From positions 62,001 to 126,000 of the forward strand of contig UPXS01000005.1 of NCBI GenBank assembly GCA_900538355.1: a stretch of 64,000 bases of DNA. Direction: 5' to 3'. The position numbers and the translations under genes are program-made. The DNA comes from an uncultured Veillonella sp. (lineage in GTDB: Bacteria; Bacillota; Negativicutes; Veillonellales; Veillonellaceae). Below the pieces are notes generated by a model, which was not told the DNA's origin, searched no databases, and saw only the letters and a list, made by a program, of their open reading frames with translations. Of the stretch, positions 18,162-26,460 are shown piece by piece (the stretch's first letter is position 1; each line of letters opens with the position of its first letter).

Positions 18162-18919
18162 TATACATCTCCCATCGCAGATACATTAATTGGTTCTGCT
18201 TCACCATGAATAAACTGTTGTACCTTTTTATTTGTAGAATTCTTAAAGTCTATTGTATCAGAAATTTCCACAAATTTCCCCTTATCAAGTAAAGCTATGC
18301 GATCTGCCACGTAAAACGCGGATTGCATATCATGTGTTACTACGATAGAAGTACAACCAAGCCGTTGTTGCATCCCCTTAATTAGCATACTAATCGTACC
18401 AGATGTAATAGGATCCAAGCCGGATGAAGGTTCATCATAGAGGATTAAGCTTGGATCTAGCGCTATGGCGCGAGCTAAACTAACGCGCTTTTTCATACCG
18501 CCAGACAATTCGTTAGGCATATAGGATTCATACCCTTTCAAACCGACCCAATCTAGTCGCTCTGCTACAATACGTCGTATCTCATCATCCCCTAAGTCCG
18601 TATGTTGACGCAAACCAAAGGCCACGTTTTCGCCTACCGACATAGAATCAAATAGAGCAGAGTATTGGAATACCATCCCCATCTTTCTTCGCACTGTATT
18701 AAATTCATCTTCAGATAATGTTGTAATATCTGTGCCATCTACAATAATCTGTCCCGATGTAGGACGCTGCAAGCCAATTAATAAGCGAAGCAATGTACTT
18801 TTACCACTGCCACTACCACCTAATATGACTAACGTCTCCCCATCATCAATGGTAAGATTAATGGAGTCTAAAATCACACGTGACTCATAGGCAACTACAA
18901 CATCGCGTAGTTCTATCAT
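18161..18919 (-). CDS. mlaF: Phospholipid ABC transporter ATP-binding protein MlaF
   Basis: MlaF is the ATPase that drives MlaE/MlaD lipid movement. The 252-residue protein has Walker A GGSGSGKST, the Q-loop VFQYSALFDSMSVGENV typical of Mla/MCE ATPases, signature LSGGMKKR, Walker B LILYDEPSSGLDP and H-loop VVTHDM. The signature LSGGMKKRV, rather than LSGGQ, is a mark of this subfamily. It lies 20 bases after mlaE and overlaps mlaD by one base. No mlaA, mlaB or mlaC is seen in the window. Confidence 0.95.
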   Translation of the reverse strand: MIELRDVVVAYESRVILDSINLTIDDGETLVILGGSGSGKSTLLRLLIGLQRPTSGQIIVDGTDITTLSEDEFNTVRRKMGMVFQYSALFDSMSVGENVAFGLRQHTDLGDDEIRRIVAERLDWVGLKGYESYMPNELSGGMKKRVSLARAIALDPSLILYDEPSSGLDPITSGTISMLIKGMQQRLGCTSIVVTHDMQSAFYVADRIALLDKGKFVEISDTIDFKNSTNKKVQQFIHGEAEPINVSAMGDV

Positions 18920-18939
18920 AAATCCCTCTAGCGTATCTA

Positions 18940-19701
18940 CTAATATAACAAAGTAGATAAAAAGTAATTTAATACAAATACTAAAATAATACTAGTTACT
19001 ACAGAACTAGTTGTGGAGAAGCCTACAGCTTCTGCGCCCATTTTAGTTTCCATTCCCTTATAGGCCCCTACCAATGCAATAACAGCACCAAATACACTGG
19101 ACTTAATTAGCCCAAGTGTGAAGTCTGAAATGGTAGAAAACATTTGAATAGAATCTAAATAGGTACTTGGTGCTAACCCTTTGATAGCGGTAGCTACAAA
19201 GTAACCGCCCGCAATGCCAATCACAACACCATAAAATGCCAAAATTGGCACCATAATCATACATGCTACTACACGAGGTACCACAAGATAACCTATAGGA
19301 TCGACAGCCATAACACGAAGCGCATCGATTTGTTCGGTTACCTTCATTGTACCGATTTCAGCCGTGATGGCAGCGCCAACACGGCCAGCTAGTACTACCC
19401 CTACCAAGATGGGACCTAATTCACGTCCCATAGCAACAGCCATAAGACCACCTACGGTGCTTTGTGCACCATATGTAATCAATACATCTGTAATCTGCAA
19501 GGTCATAACTGCACCAGCAAAGAGTAATGTTAAGCTAATAATCGGTAATGAATCTACACCTAGGTGAGCCATCTGCTGAAATACATGCCACAGGTTAATC
19601 ATTTTCAGTTGTCTTATTGTATGCCACACTAATAATGTAGCACTACCCATCTGTGATAGGCCGTTCATTACAGCGCGTCCTATCGATTCTAGCCAATTCA
19701 A
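18940..19701 (-). CDS. mlaE: Phospholipid ABC transporter permease MlaE
   Basis: MlaE is the integral membrane subunit of the MCE-type lipid transporter. The 253-residue protein has the family signature region GRELGPILVGVVLAGRVGAAITAEIGTMKVTEQIDAL, with several hydrophobic helices, including LTLLFAGAVMTLQITDVLI and a C-terminal VVTSIILVFVLNYFLSTLLY. The start appears to be a TTG at 19699-19701 behind a GGGG-rich stretch; the next in-frame ATG is at 19668. It lies 31 bases after the S55-peptidase gene, so the two are probably on one transcript. Confidence 0.93.
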   Translation of the reverse strand: MNWLESIGRAVMNGLSQMGSATLLVWHTIRQLKMINLWHVFQQMAHLGVDSLPIISLTLLFAGAVMTLQITDVLITYGAQSTVGGLMAVAMGRELGPILVGVVLAGRVGAAITAEIGTMKVTEQIDALRVMAVDPIGYLVVPRVVACMIMVPILAFYGVVIGIAGGYFVATAIKGLAPSTYLDSIQMFSTISDFTLGLIKSSVFGAVIALVGAYKGMETKMGAEAVGFSTTSSVVTSIILVFVLNYFLSTLLY

Positions 19702-19732
19702 CAGTCTAGCCCTTTCCCCTTACATTTACAGC

Positions 19733-21715
19733 TTATTCAGCGGTATTAGTATCATTTACTTTGGATTCATCCTTTTTATCAGGTGCTTTTTGGTCTTGTT
19801 TATCAGACTTTTTCACATCTTTTTTACTGGATTTATCCTTTTTAGATTGATCTTCCAATTCTAATTTATGTTCCATCTTGACTTGATTTTTAACTTCTTT
19901 TACGCGTTTAGCTAAAGCTTTATCGCGATCGGCTGGTTTCATAACATGAACTGTAAATTGACCATCACCTTGAACGATGTATTCCGTATCAATAGCAGTT
20001 TTTTCTATTTGATTATCATCGTCTTTACTGGAACTCAAATCTTCTTGACCTGTTTTTTTCTTTACATCCCCTGGCATAGGTTTTGATTCCACATCTTTAA
20101 GTTTAGCTTTTTTAACGGATTTGGAACCATCTTCATCAACAAGACTAATGCCATCTTCTAAAAACTCTACAACGATTTGATTGTTTGTATCAGTCTTTTG
20201 GATTTCATCGTATAGTTCATCAAAATCTTTATGAACTTTTAAGCGACGTAAAATTTCATCGGTTAAATTATATTTTTGCTTTTCTAATACATAAGGTAAT
20301 GGGATTTCACCGCCCCCACGTACCTCTAAGGTATACTTACCAACAGCTTGATCCTCAGGAACCTTAAAGAAGATTTGTTTAACAACCTTCTCACCACGGA
20401 ACGGCTCCAACGTTACATCTACAACGATTGTATCACCAGGGGAAACAATTGTTGAAGACGCAGAGGCATCAACAAGCTTAGCTGTTTTCTTATCTTGTGT
20501 TACCTCAGTTTCTACAGAGATATCAGAAATTTCATAATTAATGAATCGGTTATTCATAAGAACGTCGATAACATTATAGAACTCATCAACAGCCTTCTCA
20601 GAGATAGAGTCAGAGCTATAGAACATATTAGTTCGCGTCAACGGTTTATGCTCTTTACCTCTTGGTGTGATTGTATAAGAAATGGTAGCCGTACCAGCGC
20701 CACTACGATCCAACGTTTTATTCAACATATTATATAGAGATGTAGCCGCTAAAGTCGGTGTCATCTCACTATCTTCAATAACCTTAACAGAGCTAGTTTT
20801 ATCACGCCCCATATCAAGGTCTTTCAAATGGAATCGCATAGGGATCCCTGGAGAAATCACACCAGAAACACCTGCAATACCAGCACCTCTATCTTCAGTT
20901 ACAGAGCCAACTTCCTTGCCCATAGAGCCCAATTTGAAAGCAGCATCATAACTTTTAACTACTGTAAAGATGCTTGCATTATGCATGAAGTAGTTTGAGG
21001 AGCCATGTTTTAAGAATGGATGACCAAAGGCAACAATCTTTTCCCCATCTACATAGGTAACAGTACCAATGGCCCCCAGTTTTAGGTCACCATCAACTAG
21101 TAATGCTGCTACAGAACCACCGGCTTCTAGAGGTTTAGCAATTTCATCACCACTAGCACTAGCCGTATCATATGTTTCATATTTATATTGTGGCAACTTG
21201 GATTTGAAGTAATCCATGGATGCTGCATCAAAGCCATAAGCCATAAGTGGCGTGCCAAGAGGGATCAATTGTTTATCATCCCATGGTTTGGATAAGTTCT
21301 TCTCATATGGAATATTCCATAATTTCACCATATCCTCGATAGGGGTAATCATCCCAATCGTACCATCTGCAAAGCCCCAGCCATAAGCAACAGCACCAAC
21401 GAGCTTACCATTTATATATACAGGACTACCACTCATGCCATGAGCGATGCCGCCTGTTTTTTCCATAACAGGACCAGAGAACTTCGCTAAAATAAGATGA
21501 CCAGATGGTCCCTTATCCTTCATGACACCAAGTACCTTTACATCAAAGGTAGAAATGGTATCTCCTACAATTACAGTTTTTGCAATGCCTTCCATACCTG
21601 TAGTTACATCATTGACAGGCATGAAATCAACAGCCTGTGCAGCTGTAAGTGAAGTACAGAAGAAAAGCGCCAGTATCGCTTTTCTATACCGACGCCAAGA
21701 ATGAGAAAACTTCAT
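19733..21715 (-). CDS. Exported protein with SpoIVB-type peptidase S55 domain
   Basis: A 660-residue exported protein. A signal peptide (ILALFFCTSLTAAQA) is followed directly by an S55 peptidase domain of the SpoIVB type, seen as MEGIAKTVIVGDTISTF and GGIAHGMSGSPVYINGK with the presumed catalytic Ser in the SGSP motif at about residue 95-97. A His lies in IVAFGHPFLKHG. The C-terminal half has no domain I recognise. The last 120 residues are Lys/Asp-rich and low in complexity (for example DKSSKKDVKKSDKQDQK). SpoIVB acts in spore signalling, but here the gene sits in a run with mlaEFD and tolC, suggesting an envelope role (inference). Confidence 0.75.
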   Translation of the reverse strand: MKFSHSWRRYRKAILALFFCTSLTAAQAVDFMPVNDVTTGMEGIAKTVIVGDTISTFDVKVLGVMKDKGPSGHLILAKFSGPVMEKTGGIAHGMSGSPVYINGKLVGAVAYGWGFADGTIGMITPIEDMVKLWNIPYEKNLSKPWDDKQLIPLGTPLMAYGFDAASMDYFKSKLPQYKYETYDTASASGDEIAKPLEAGGSVAALLVDGDLKLGAIGTVTYVDGEKIVAFGHPFLKHGSSNYFMHNASIFTVVKSYDAAFKLGSMGKEVGSVTEDRGAGIAGVSGVISPGIPMRFHLKDLDMGRDKTSSVKVIEDSEMTPTLAATSLYNMLNKTLDRSGAGTATISYTITPRGKEHKPLTRTNMFYSSDSISEKAVDEFYNVIDVLMNNRFINYEISDISVETEVTQDKKTAKLVDASASSTIVSPGDTIVVDVTLEPFRGEKVVKQIFFKVPEDQAVGKYTLEVRGGGEIPLPYVLEKQKYNLTDEILRRLKVHKDFDELYDEIQKTDTNNQIVVEFLEDGISLVDEDGSKSVKKAKLKDVESKPMPGDVKKKTGQEDLSSSKDDDNQIEKTAIDTEYIVQGDGQFTVHVMKPADRDKALAKRVKEVKNQVKMEHKLELEDQSKKDKSSKKDVKKSDKQDQKAPDKKDESKVNDTNTAE

Positions 21716-21727
21716 TCCTTCTCTCCT

Positions 21728-22012
21728 TTATTTACTTTCTACTGTGACAACGATTTGATCACGAGAAACGTCTGAGCCCACTGTAACATTAACCGCCGTT
21801 ACAGTACCAGTTACAGTAGATTTAGCAGCAGCCATAGGGCCAGCCAATGTCTCTACAGTTACCAATGTTTGACCTTCTGTTACAGCAGAGCCAACAGAAA
21901 CTGTAGAAGCAACTTTACCTGTTAATACACTTTGGTATGATACAGGGGCCGCCATTACAGAGCTAACACTTAAAATGCCTAAAGCAGCTAATGCCAACAC
22001 TACTCTTTTCAT
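21728..22012 (-). CDS. Small exported biotinyl/lipoyl-like domain protein without the modified Lys
   Basis: A 94-residue protein with a signal peptide (cleavage near VMAAP, residue 22). The mature part is a single biotinyl/lipoyl-like hammerhead: VSVGSAVTEGQTLVTVETL pairs with STVTGTVTAVNVTVGSDVSRDQIVVTVES. In biotin carriers the central turn carries AMKM with the modified Lys; here it reads ETLAGPMAA, so no Lys is available at that place. Such unmodified domains are known in membrane-fusion proteins and in other non-carrier settings. It lies 12 bases before the S55-peptidase gene and has its own promoter at 22051-22079. Function unknown. Confidence 0.75.
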   Translation of the reverse strand: MKRVVLALAALGILSVSSVMAAPVSYQSVLTGKVASTVSVGSAVTEGQTLVTVETLAGPMAAAKSTVTGTVTAVNVTVGSDVSRDQIVVTVESK

Positions 22013-22050
22013 AACGATCCCTCCTTTTACAAAATTAGTTATGTATTTAT

Positions 22051-22079
22051 AGTATACTAAATTATTACTAATATTTCAA
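22051..22079 (-). promoter_or_regulatory. Promoter of the lipoyl-like - S55 - mlaEFD - tolC run
   Basis: Minus-strand TTGAAA (22074-22079) and TATACT (22051-22056) are 17 bases apart, about 40 bases upstream of the small lipoyl-like gene, with AAAGGAGGG before its ATG. Confidence 0.7.
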
Positions 22080-22100
22080 ACAAAATTGTATGCAACGAAT

Positions 22101-23450
22101 TCATTTTATAATTACAATATCCTCATAGGTCGTAGGATTTGAAGTCGCTTTATGAACGTATGTATCATTGACTACTAAATCAACACTACCTTGATTCGAT
22201 AATTCAGCACCATCCACGACGCCTAGTTTGGATAATAGTTGAGCCCCTTCTTGTTGTGTAACCCCTACCGATTGAAGCCCAGCTTTATCAACAGTAAGAA
22301 CCACCAAATTATGATCTTTAGTAGTTCCTATAAAACTACGAGCTTTATTATGGGTCCCATCAGCACCAACATAGTTACCATTTTTCAAAACCATAGTACC
22401 TACTTGTAAAGCTGCTCCACCAGTGGTATTCACTTGTGCCAACTCCGGTCTATTTTGAATCGTAATCGGTGTGCCCACCTTTAATTTACGTAGTGCATCC
22501 CGCGATTCTCCGTGGCCAGATAATACGTATTGGTTTTCTCCAATTTTAGAATTCCCTTTTTGACCACTAACTACCTTGCCATTGGCTACAGTCACTTCGT
22601 ATCCAAAGTCATTAGTCTTTGTAGAAGCCCCATACGCTGATGTATATAGAGTCAAAGCATTTTCTTTACGGCCTGTATTAACAGAGGTAATTAGGAATGT
22701 ATCCTTCTGTGTTTTAGCCTGTAGTAAAGGTCTTTTTTCCTCAATAAAATATCCACGATTTGGTGTATATCGCAAGGTGCCACGGTTAGAAATACGCTCT
22801 AAATCGATAGTTCCATCACTTGCCACCGAATAAGGGCGATCAAAACTACCACCTTTTACCTTTGCGCCAATTATGGCAGTATGCGATTGAACTACAGATG
22901 ATAAGGGTTTACCTTCCGAAACATGAGCGACCACCATAGGTGAATCATTGTCCACAGATAATGCAAAGGCTTGGATTTTGCCTTCTGCTACAGTGTTATT
23001 AATCTTGCTATACGTAACAGATTTATTTACATCCTTTGTTGTTTGTTGAGCATAGCTAGAAAATAAATCCACAACAATACGCGATGGCTTCTCCAATGTA
23101 AATTCATGATGTTGTACATCCTTGTTAGCCGTCAATGTTACTTGCAAAGATCCATTAACAGGTTGTAAGCCAATGCCTTTTAAAACACCTGTTTTTGTAT
23201 TATTTTGCGCTATAGGACCCGTCAATCCATTTGTAGTACCACCAAGGTTAAGTGTAAGGGCATGTGTGGACTCATTATAAGACTTAGTCCAAGATACAGG
23301 CATTTCAGATACATCCAATACAATTCGACTTGTGCCTTCGTGATTAGATACACGTACGCCTGTTAAATTCCCAGCCTCAGCATAAGGTATGGTACTGCCT
23401 AGAAAGCCTAAAACAGCAAAAGTCATATATAAATATCGTTTCATATACAA
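22101..23450 (-). CDS. AMIN-domain protein with degenerate phosphodiester-glycosidase-like domain
   Basis: A 449-residue exported protein. After a signal peptide (to about AEAGN, residue 28) comes an AMIN domain (about 30-130, with RIVLDVSEMPVSWTKSY and RIVVDLF), which usually localises proteins to peptidoglycan. The rest (about 158-449) resembles the phosphodiester glycosidase/NAGPA fold: a segment like NGGFFD appears as KGGSFDRPY, then TGRKENALTLYTSAYG, and the usual LDGGGS nucleus is LSNQGSVDL. The changed LDGGGS motif suggests lost or altered catalysis. It has its own promoter (23525-23553) and lies between mreB and the mla unit. The second assignment is by eye and moderate. Confidence 0.7.
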   Translation of the reverse strand: MYMKRYLYMTFAVLGFLGSTIPYAEAGNLTGVRVSNHEGTSRIVLDVSEMPVSWTKSYNESTHALTLNLGGTTNGLTGPIAQNNTKTGVLKGIGLQPVNGSLQVTLTANKDVQHHEFTLEKPSRIVVDLFSSYAQQTTKDVNKSVTYSKINNTVAEGKIQAFALSVDNDSPMVVAHVSEGKPLSSVVQSHTAIIGAKVKGGSFDRPYSVASDGTIDLERISNRGTLRYTPNRGYFIEEKRPLLQAKTQKDTFLITSVNTGRKENALTLYTSAYGASTKTNDFGYEVTVANGKVVSGQKGNSKIGENQYVLSGHGESRDALRKLKVGTPITIQNRPELAQVNTTGGAALQVGTMVLKNGNYVGADGTHNKARSFIGTTKDHNLVVLTVDKAGLQSVGVTQQEGAQLLSKLGVVDGAELSNQGSVDLVVNDTYVHKATSNPTTYEDIVIIK

Positions 23451-23524
23451 TTCCTCTATAGCGACAAACCATATTAATAAGGTTTATTTTTATACATCAA
23501 TTTTATGCAATATACTTTTACTAT

Positions 23525-23553
23525 AGTATACATCATAAAGATGAAAATTACAA
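23525..23553 (-). promoter_or_regulatory. Promoter of the AMIN-domain gene
   Basis: Minus-strand TTGTAA (23548-23553) and TATACT (23525-23530) are 17 bases apart, about 75 bases before the start codon. Confidence 0.6.
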
Positions 23554-23570
23554 AAAGAGGGCACTAAAAA

Positions 23571-23632
23571 ACGAAGTTACTATCTACAGTTATTCCAATC
23601 ATCAATGGCCTAACTATAAATAGCAACTTCGT
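23571..23632 (-). terminator. Terminator after mreB
   Basis: ACGAAGTTACTAT (23571-23583) pairs with ATAGCAACTTCGT (23620-23632) with one mismatch around a 36-base loop that can fold further. On the minus strand a run of six T follows. It ends the murA-mreB transcript. Confidence 0.8.
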
Positions 23633-23661
23633 CAATTTACATAGTATGTCAATACAATATT

Positions 23662-25056
23662 TTATTGTAATTCATCCAAGGTATCACGCAATTGTGACAT
23701 TTCATCAAGAGCTTTAGCAACCCCTTTGATAACAGCATATCGTGGAGACTCTACCAAATACGATGCAATGCCTACAGAACGTGTAATAACACGATCTAAC
23801 CCATCGATGAGAGCACCGCCACCGGTAAGAATGATGCCGTGATCATTAATAGCCGCTACAAGTTCTGGTGGCGTTTTTTCTAAAATAGATTTAATTCCTT
23901 CTAGAATATTCATCACTTGCGCCTCTAAGGCACGTTGAATTTCTAAGGAATTAACAGCAACCATCTTAGGTAGTCCAGAGCTTGCATCACGCCCTCTAAC
24001 CTCTATAGTTCGCTCCTTAGCACGACGATCTACAGTCCCGACAGAAATCTTAATCTTTTCTGCTGTTAAAGGTCCAATAACAAGTCTCTTCTTACGACGG
24101 ATGTAACGGATAATAGATTCATTGAAGGAATCTCCCCCAATGCGAAGGGATTCACTTACAACAACACCCGTATCACAAAGAACTGCAATATCCGTAGTAC
24201 CGCCACCAACATCGACAACCATGGCCCCAACTTGGTCTGCATCATTGAGACCTGTCCCCATAGCTGCCGCCAATGGTTCCTCTATCAAGACAGTCTTCTT
24301 GGCCCCAGTTCTAAGCAAAGCTTCTAAAATGGCCCGTTTTTCAACAGGTGTAATCCCAGATGGTACACATACGATAATACGCGTTTTCATCAATCTAGAA
24401 GCAGGCACGACTGAACGAATAAAATACTTTAACATAAATTCGGTCATATCATAATCTGCAATAACACCTGCTTGAACAGGGCGAATAACAGATATGCCTT
24501 TAGGTGTACGTCCTATCATAGTACGTGCAGCTTCGCCTAAGGCAAGAATATCCCCTGTTTTATCATCTTTCGCAATATAAGCTGGCTCATCTAAGACTAA
24601 GCCCTTACCTTTAGCGAAAATAAGAATATTCGCAGTTCCTAAGTCGATGCCCAAGTCAAAGTTTAATGAACGATTTAATCGTCCCATTAAATCGCCCACC
24701 TGCTCAGGACGAACTAGGCGCTTCAAGGTCATAGCTGGTGTAGTTTTTGCAATAGCTACAGTCTCACGATTACGACGTTCCACACGGCGCATCTTCGTGA
24801 CTCTAACCATGGCTTCACGCATATTGGAAGCTAAATGGCTAGCTTGCTTTGCTACGCCCTCAGAAAGCTTTGTGGACTTGCGTTTTGTCCTACGCAATGG
24901 CTTTCGATTAGTGCTAGTTTTAGCATTTTCAACCTTAGCAGCACCTAAGTTTTGTTGCTCGTTGTATAAAGCCGGCCCTTTTGAGCGCCGGCTTCGTTTC
25001 TTTTTATTCTGTTTTGGCTCTGTACTTTTATTCGTCAACCCGAACAATATCAGCAC
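23662..25056 (-). CDS. mreB: MreB-family rod-shape actin homologue, possible long basic N-terminal extension
   Basis: MreB polymerises under the membrane and guides wall synthesis. The actin-fold core starts at FDLGIDLGTANILIF (about residue 133) and shows VGAMVVDVGGGTTDIAVL and IILTGGGALIDGLD, ending about where MreB normally ends. Upstream the frame stays open for some 123 codons of Lys/Arg-rich, low-complexity sequence, starting at a GTG that overlaps the murA 3' end by 29 bases. An ATG at 24687, preceded by GGTGG eight bases away, would give an ordinary 341-residue MreB. The long open frame argues for the extension; the typical length argues for the internal start. It is followed by a terminator; no mreC or mreD is present. 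Confidence 0.85.
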   Translation of the reverse strand: MLILFGLTNKSTEPKQNKKKRSRRSKGPALYNEQQNLGAAKVENAKTSTNRKPLRRTKRKSTKLSEGVAKQASHLASNMREAMVRVTKMRRVERRNRETVAIAKTTPAMTLKRLVRPEQVGDLMGRLNRSLNFDLGIDLGTANILIFAKGKGLVLDEPAYIAKDDKTGDILALGEAARTMIGRTPKGISVIRPVQAGVIADYDMTEFMLKYFIRSVVPASRLMKTRIIVCVPSGITPVEKRAILEALLRTGAKKTVLIEEPLAAAMGTGLNDADQVGAMVVDVGGGTTDIAVLCDTGVVVSESLRIGGDSFNESIIRYIRRKKRLVIGPLTAEKIKISVGTVDRRAKERTIEVRGRDASSGLPKMVAVNSLEIQRALEAQVMNILEGIKSILEKTPPELVAAINDHGIILTGGGALIDGLDRVITRSVGIASYLVESPRYAVIKGVAKALDEMSQLRDTLDELQ

Positions 25057-26293
25057 CTAACCTTTGCAATTTACCTACGAAATCATCATAACCACGATCG
25101 ATATGATGTAAACGACCAACTTCTGTTCTACCTTCTGCAGTCAACGCAGCACAAACAAGAGCCGCACCTGCACGCAAGTCTGTAGCATTAACTACAGCAC
25201 CATGTAAGCGTGGCATACCTTCTACAATCGCTTGACGATTGTCGATATCGATATGAGCACCCATTTTGCGAAGTTCAGCAACATGCATAAAGCGGTTTTC
25301 AAATACAGTCTCTGTTACTGTACTTGTGCCTTCAGCGATTGTAGTAAGCGCCATAAATTGAGCTTGCATATCTGTTGGGAAGCCTGGGTATGGTAACGTT
25401 TTGATATCAACAGCTTTGATACCTTTACCAGTACTGATAACGCGAATGCCATCAATTTCTTCCTCTACAGTAACGCCAGCTTCTTTTAATTTAGCTACTA
25501 CTGGTTTTAAATGTTCAGGCAATGCATTTTCTACAAATACGTCACCACCAGCCATAGCAGCTGCAATCAAGTATGTACCAGCTTCGATACGGTCAGGAAT
25601 AACCGTATGAATTGCACCATGTAATTGAGGCACACCTTCAATGCGAATTACATTAGTACCAGCACCGCGGATATTAGCGCCCATTGCATTTAAGAATGTC
25701 GCTAAATCAACGATTTCAGGTTCTTCCGCAGCATTTTCGATAACAGTTTTACCTTCCGCCATAGAAGCGGCCATAATTACATTTTCTGTAGCCCCTACAC
25801 TTGGGAAATCCAAGTAGATTTGAGTGCCTTTAAGGCCTTCTGGAGCATGTGCATATACATAATCTTCAGTAATTTCAATTTTAGCACCTAACGCTTCGAA
25901 AGCTTTTAGGTGAAGATCAATAGGACGTGCACCGATAGCACAACCACCTGGCATGGAGATTTTAGCCTCCCCTTTACGCGCCAAAAGTGGACCCATTACA
26001 AGGAAAGATGCACGCATTTTGCGTACAAGCTCATAAGGAGCTTCCGTAGCAGTCAATGTAGATGCATCGAAGATAATTTCATCATCTGCTTTATTACGAG
26101 TAATTTTAACCCCCAAAGACTCGATAACTTGGCAAATTGTACCTACATCTTCCAAATTTGGAATTTCAAGTAATTTACTAGGCGTTGATGCTAGCAAAGT
26201 ACCGGCAATAATAGGGAGTACCGCATTTTTAGCGCTACTAACACGTACACGGCCTTCCAACCGGTTGCCACCTTGAATGATTAGCTTTTCCAA
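25028..26293 (-). CDS. murA: UDP-N-acetylglucosamine 1-carboxyvinyltransferase MurA
   Basis: MurA performs the first committed step of peptidoglycan precursor synthesis, adding enolpyruvate to UDP-GlcNAc in the cytoplasm; it is the fosfomycin target. The 421-residue protein has the substrate Lys in RVSSAKNAVLP and the active-site Cys at residue 118 in PGGCAIGARPIDLH, so it should be fosfomycin-reactive. DRIEAGTYLIAAA and PYPGFPTDMQAQF are also conserved. Promoter elements lie at 26376-26405. Its 3' end overlaps the long form of the mreB reading frame, so the two wall genes may be coupled. Confidence 0.97.
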   Translation of the reverse strand: MEKLIIQGGNRLEGRVRVSSAKNAVLPIIAGTLLASTPSKLLEIPNLEDVGTICQVIESLGVKITRNKADDEIIFDASTLTATEAPYELVRKMRASFLVMGPLLARKGEAKISMPGGCAIGARPIDLHLKAFEALGAKIEITEDYVYAHAPEGLKGTQIYLDFPSVGATENVIMAASMAEGKTVIENAAEEPEIVDLATFLNAMGANIRGAGTNVIRIEGVPQLHGAIHTVIPDRIEAGTYLIAAAMAGGDVFVENALPEHLKPVVAKLKEAGVTVEEEIDGIRVISTGKGIKAVDIKTLPYPGFPTDMQAQFMALTTIAEGTSTVTETVFENRFMHVAELRKMGAHIDIDNRQAIVEGMPRLHGAVVNATDLRAGAALVCAALTAEGRTEVGRLHHIDRGYDDFVGKLQRLGADIVRVDE

Positions 26294-26375
26294 CAGAATT
26301 CCTCCTACACTTTTATATCGATCATCTTGTATGAACTACAAGACGTTGTATTTATAACGTCATATACTAAATGTT

Positions 26376-26405
26376 ATTATACTATTTTTCGATATATCTC
26401 ATCAA
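26376..26405 (-). promoter_or_regulatory. Promoter of murA
   Basis: Minus-strand TTGATG (26400-26405) and TATAAT (26376-26381) are 18 bases apart, about 80 bases before the murA ATG. Confidence 0.6.
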
Positions 26406-26433
26406 GAGAATGTGTGAAAATACTGCGAAAAAA

Positions 26434-26454
26434 AGCCCCTCATTTTGAGGGGCT
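26434..26454 (-). terminator. Terminator after glpX
   Basis: AGCCCCTCA / TGAGGGGCT form a perfect 9-bp GC-rich stem with a 3-base loop, followed on the minus strand by seven T. It is seven bases after the glpX stop. Confidence 0.95.
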
Positions 26455-26460
26455 AAATTC

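Noticed and set aside
22101..25056. Search for mreC/mreD next to mreB
   Set aside because: The next gene after the mreB terminator is the AMIN-domain protein; no MreC- or MreD-like sequence is present in the window.
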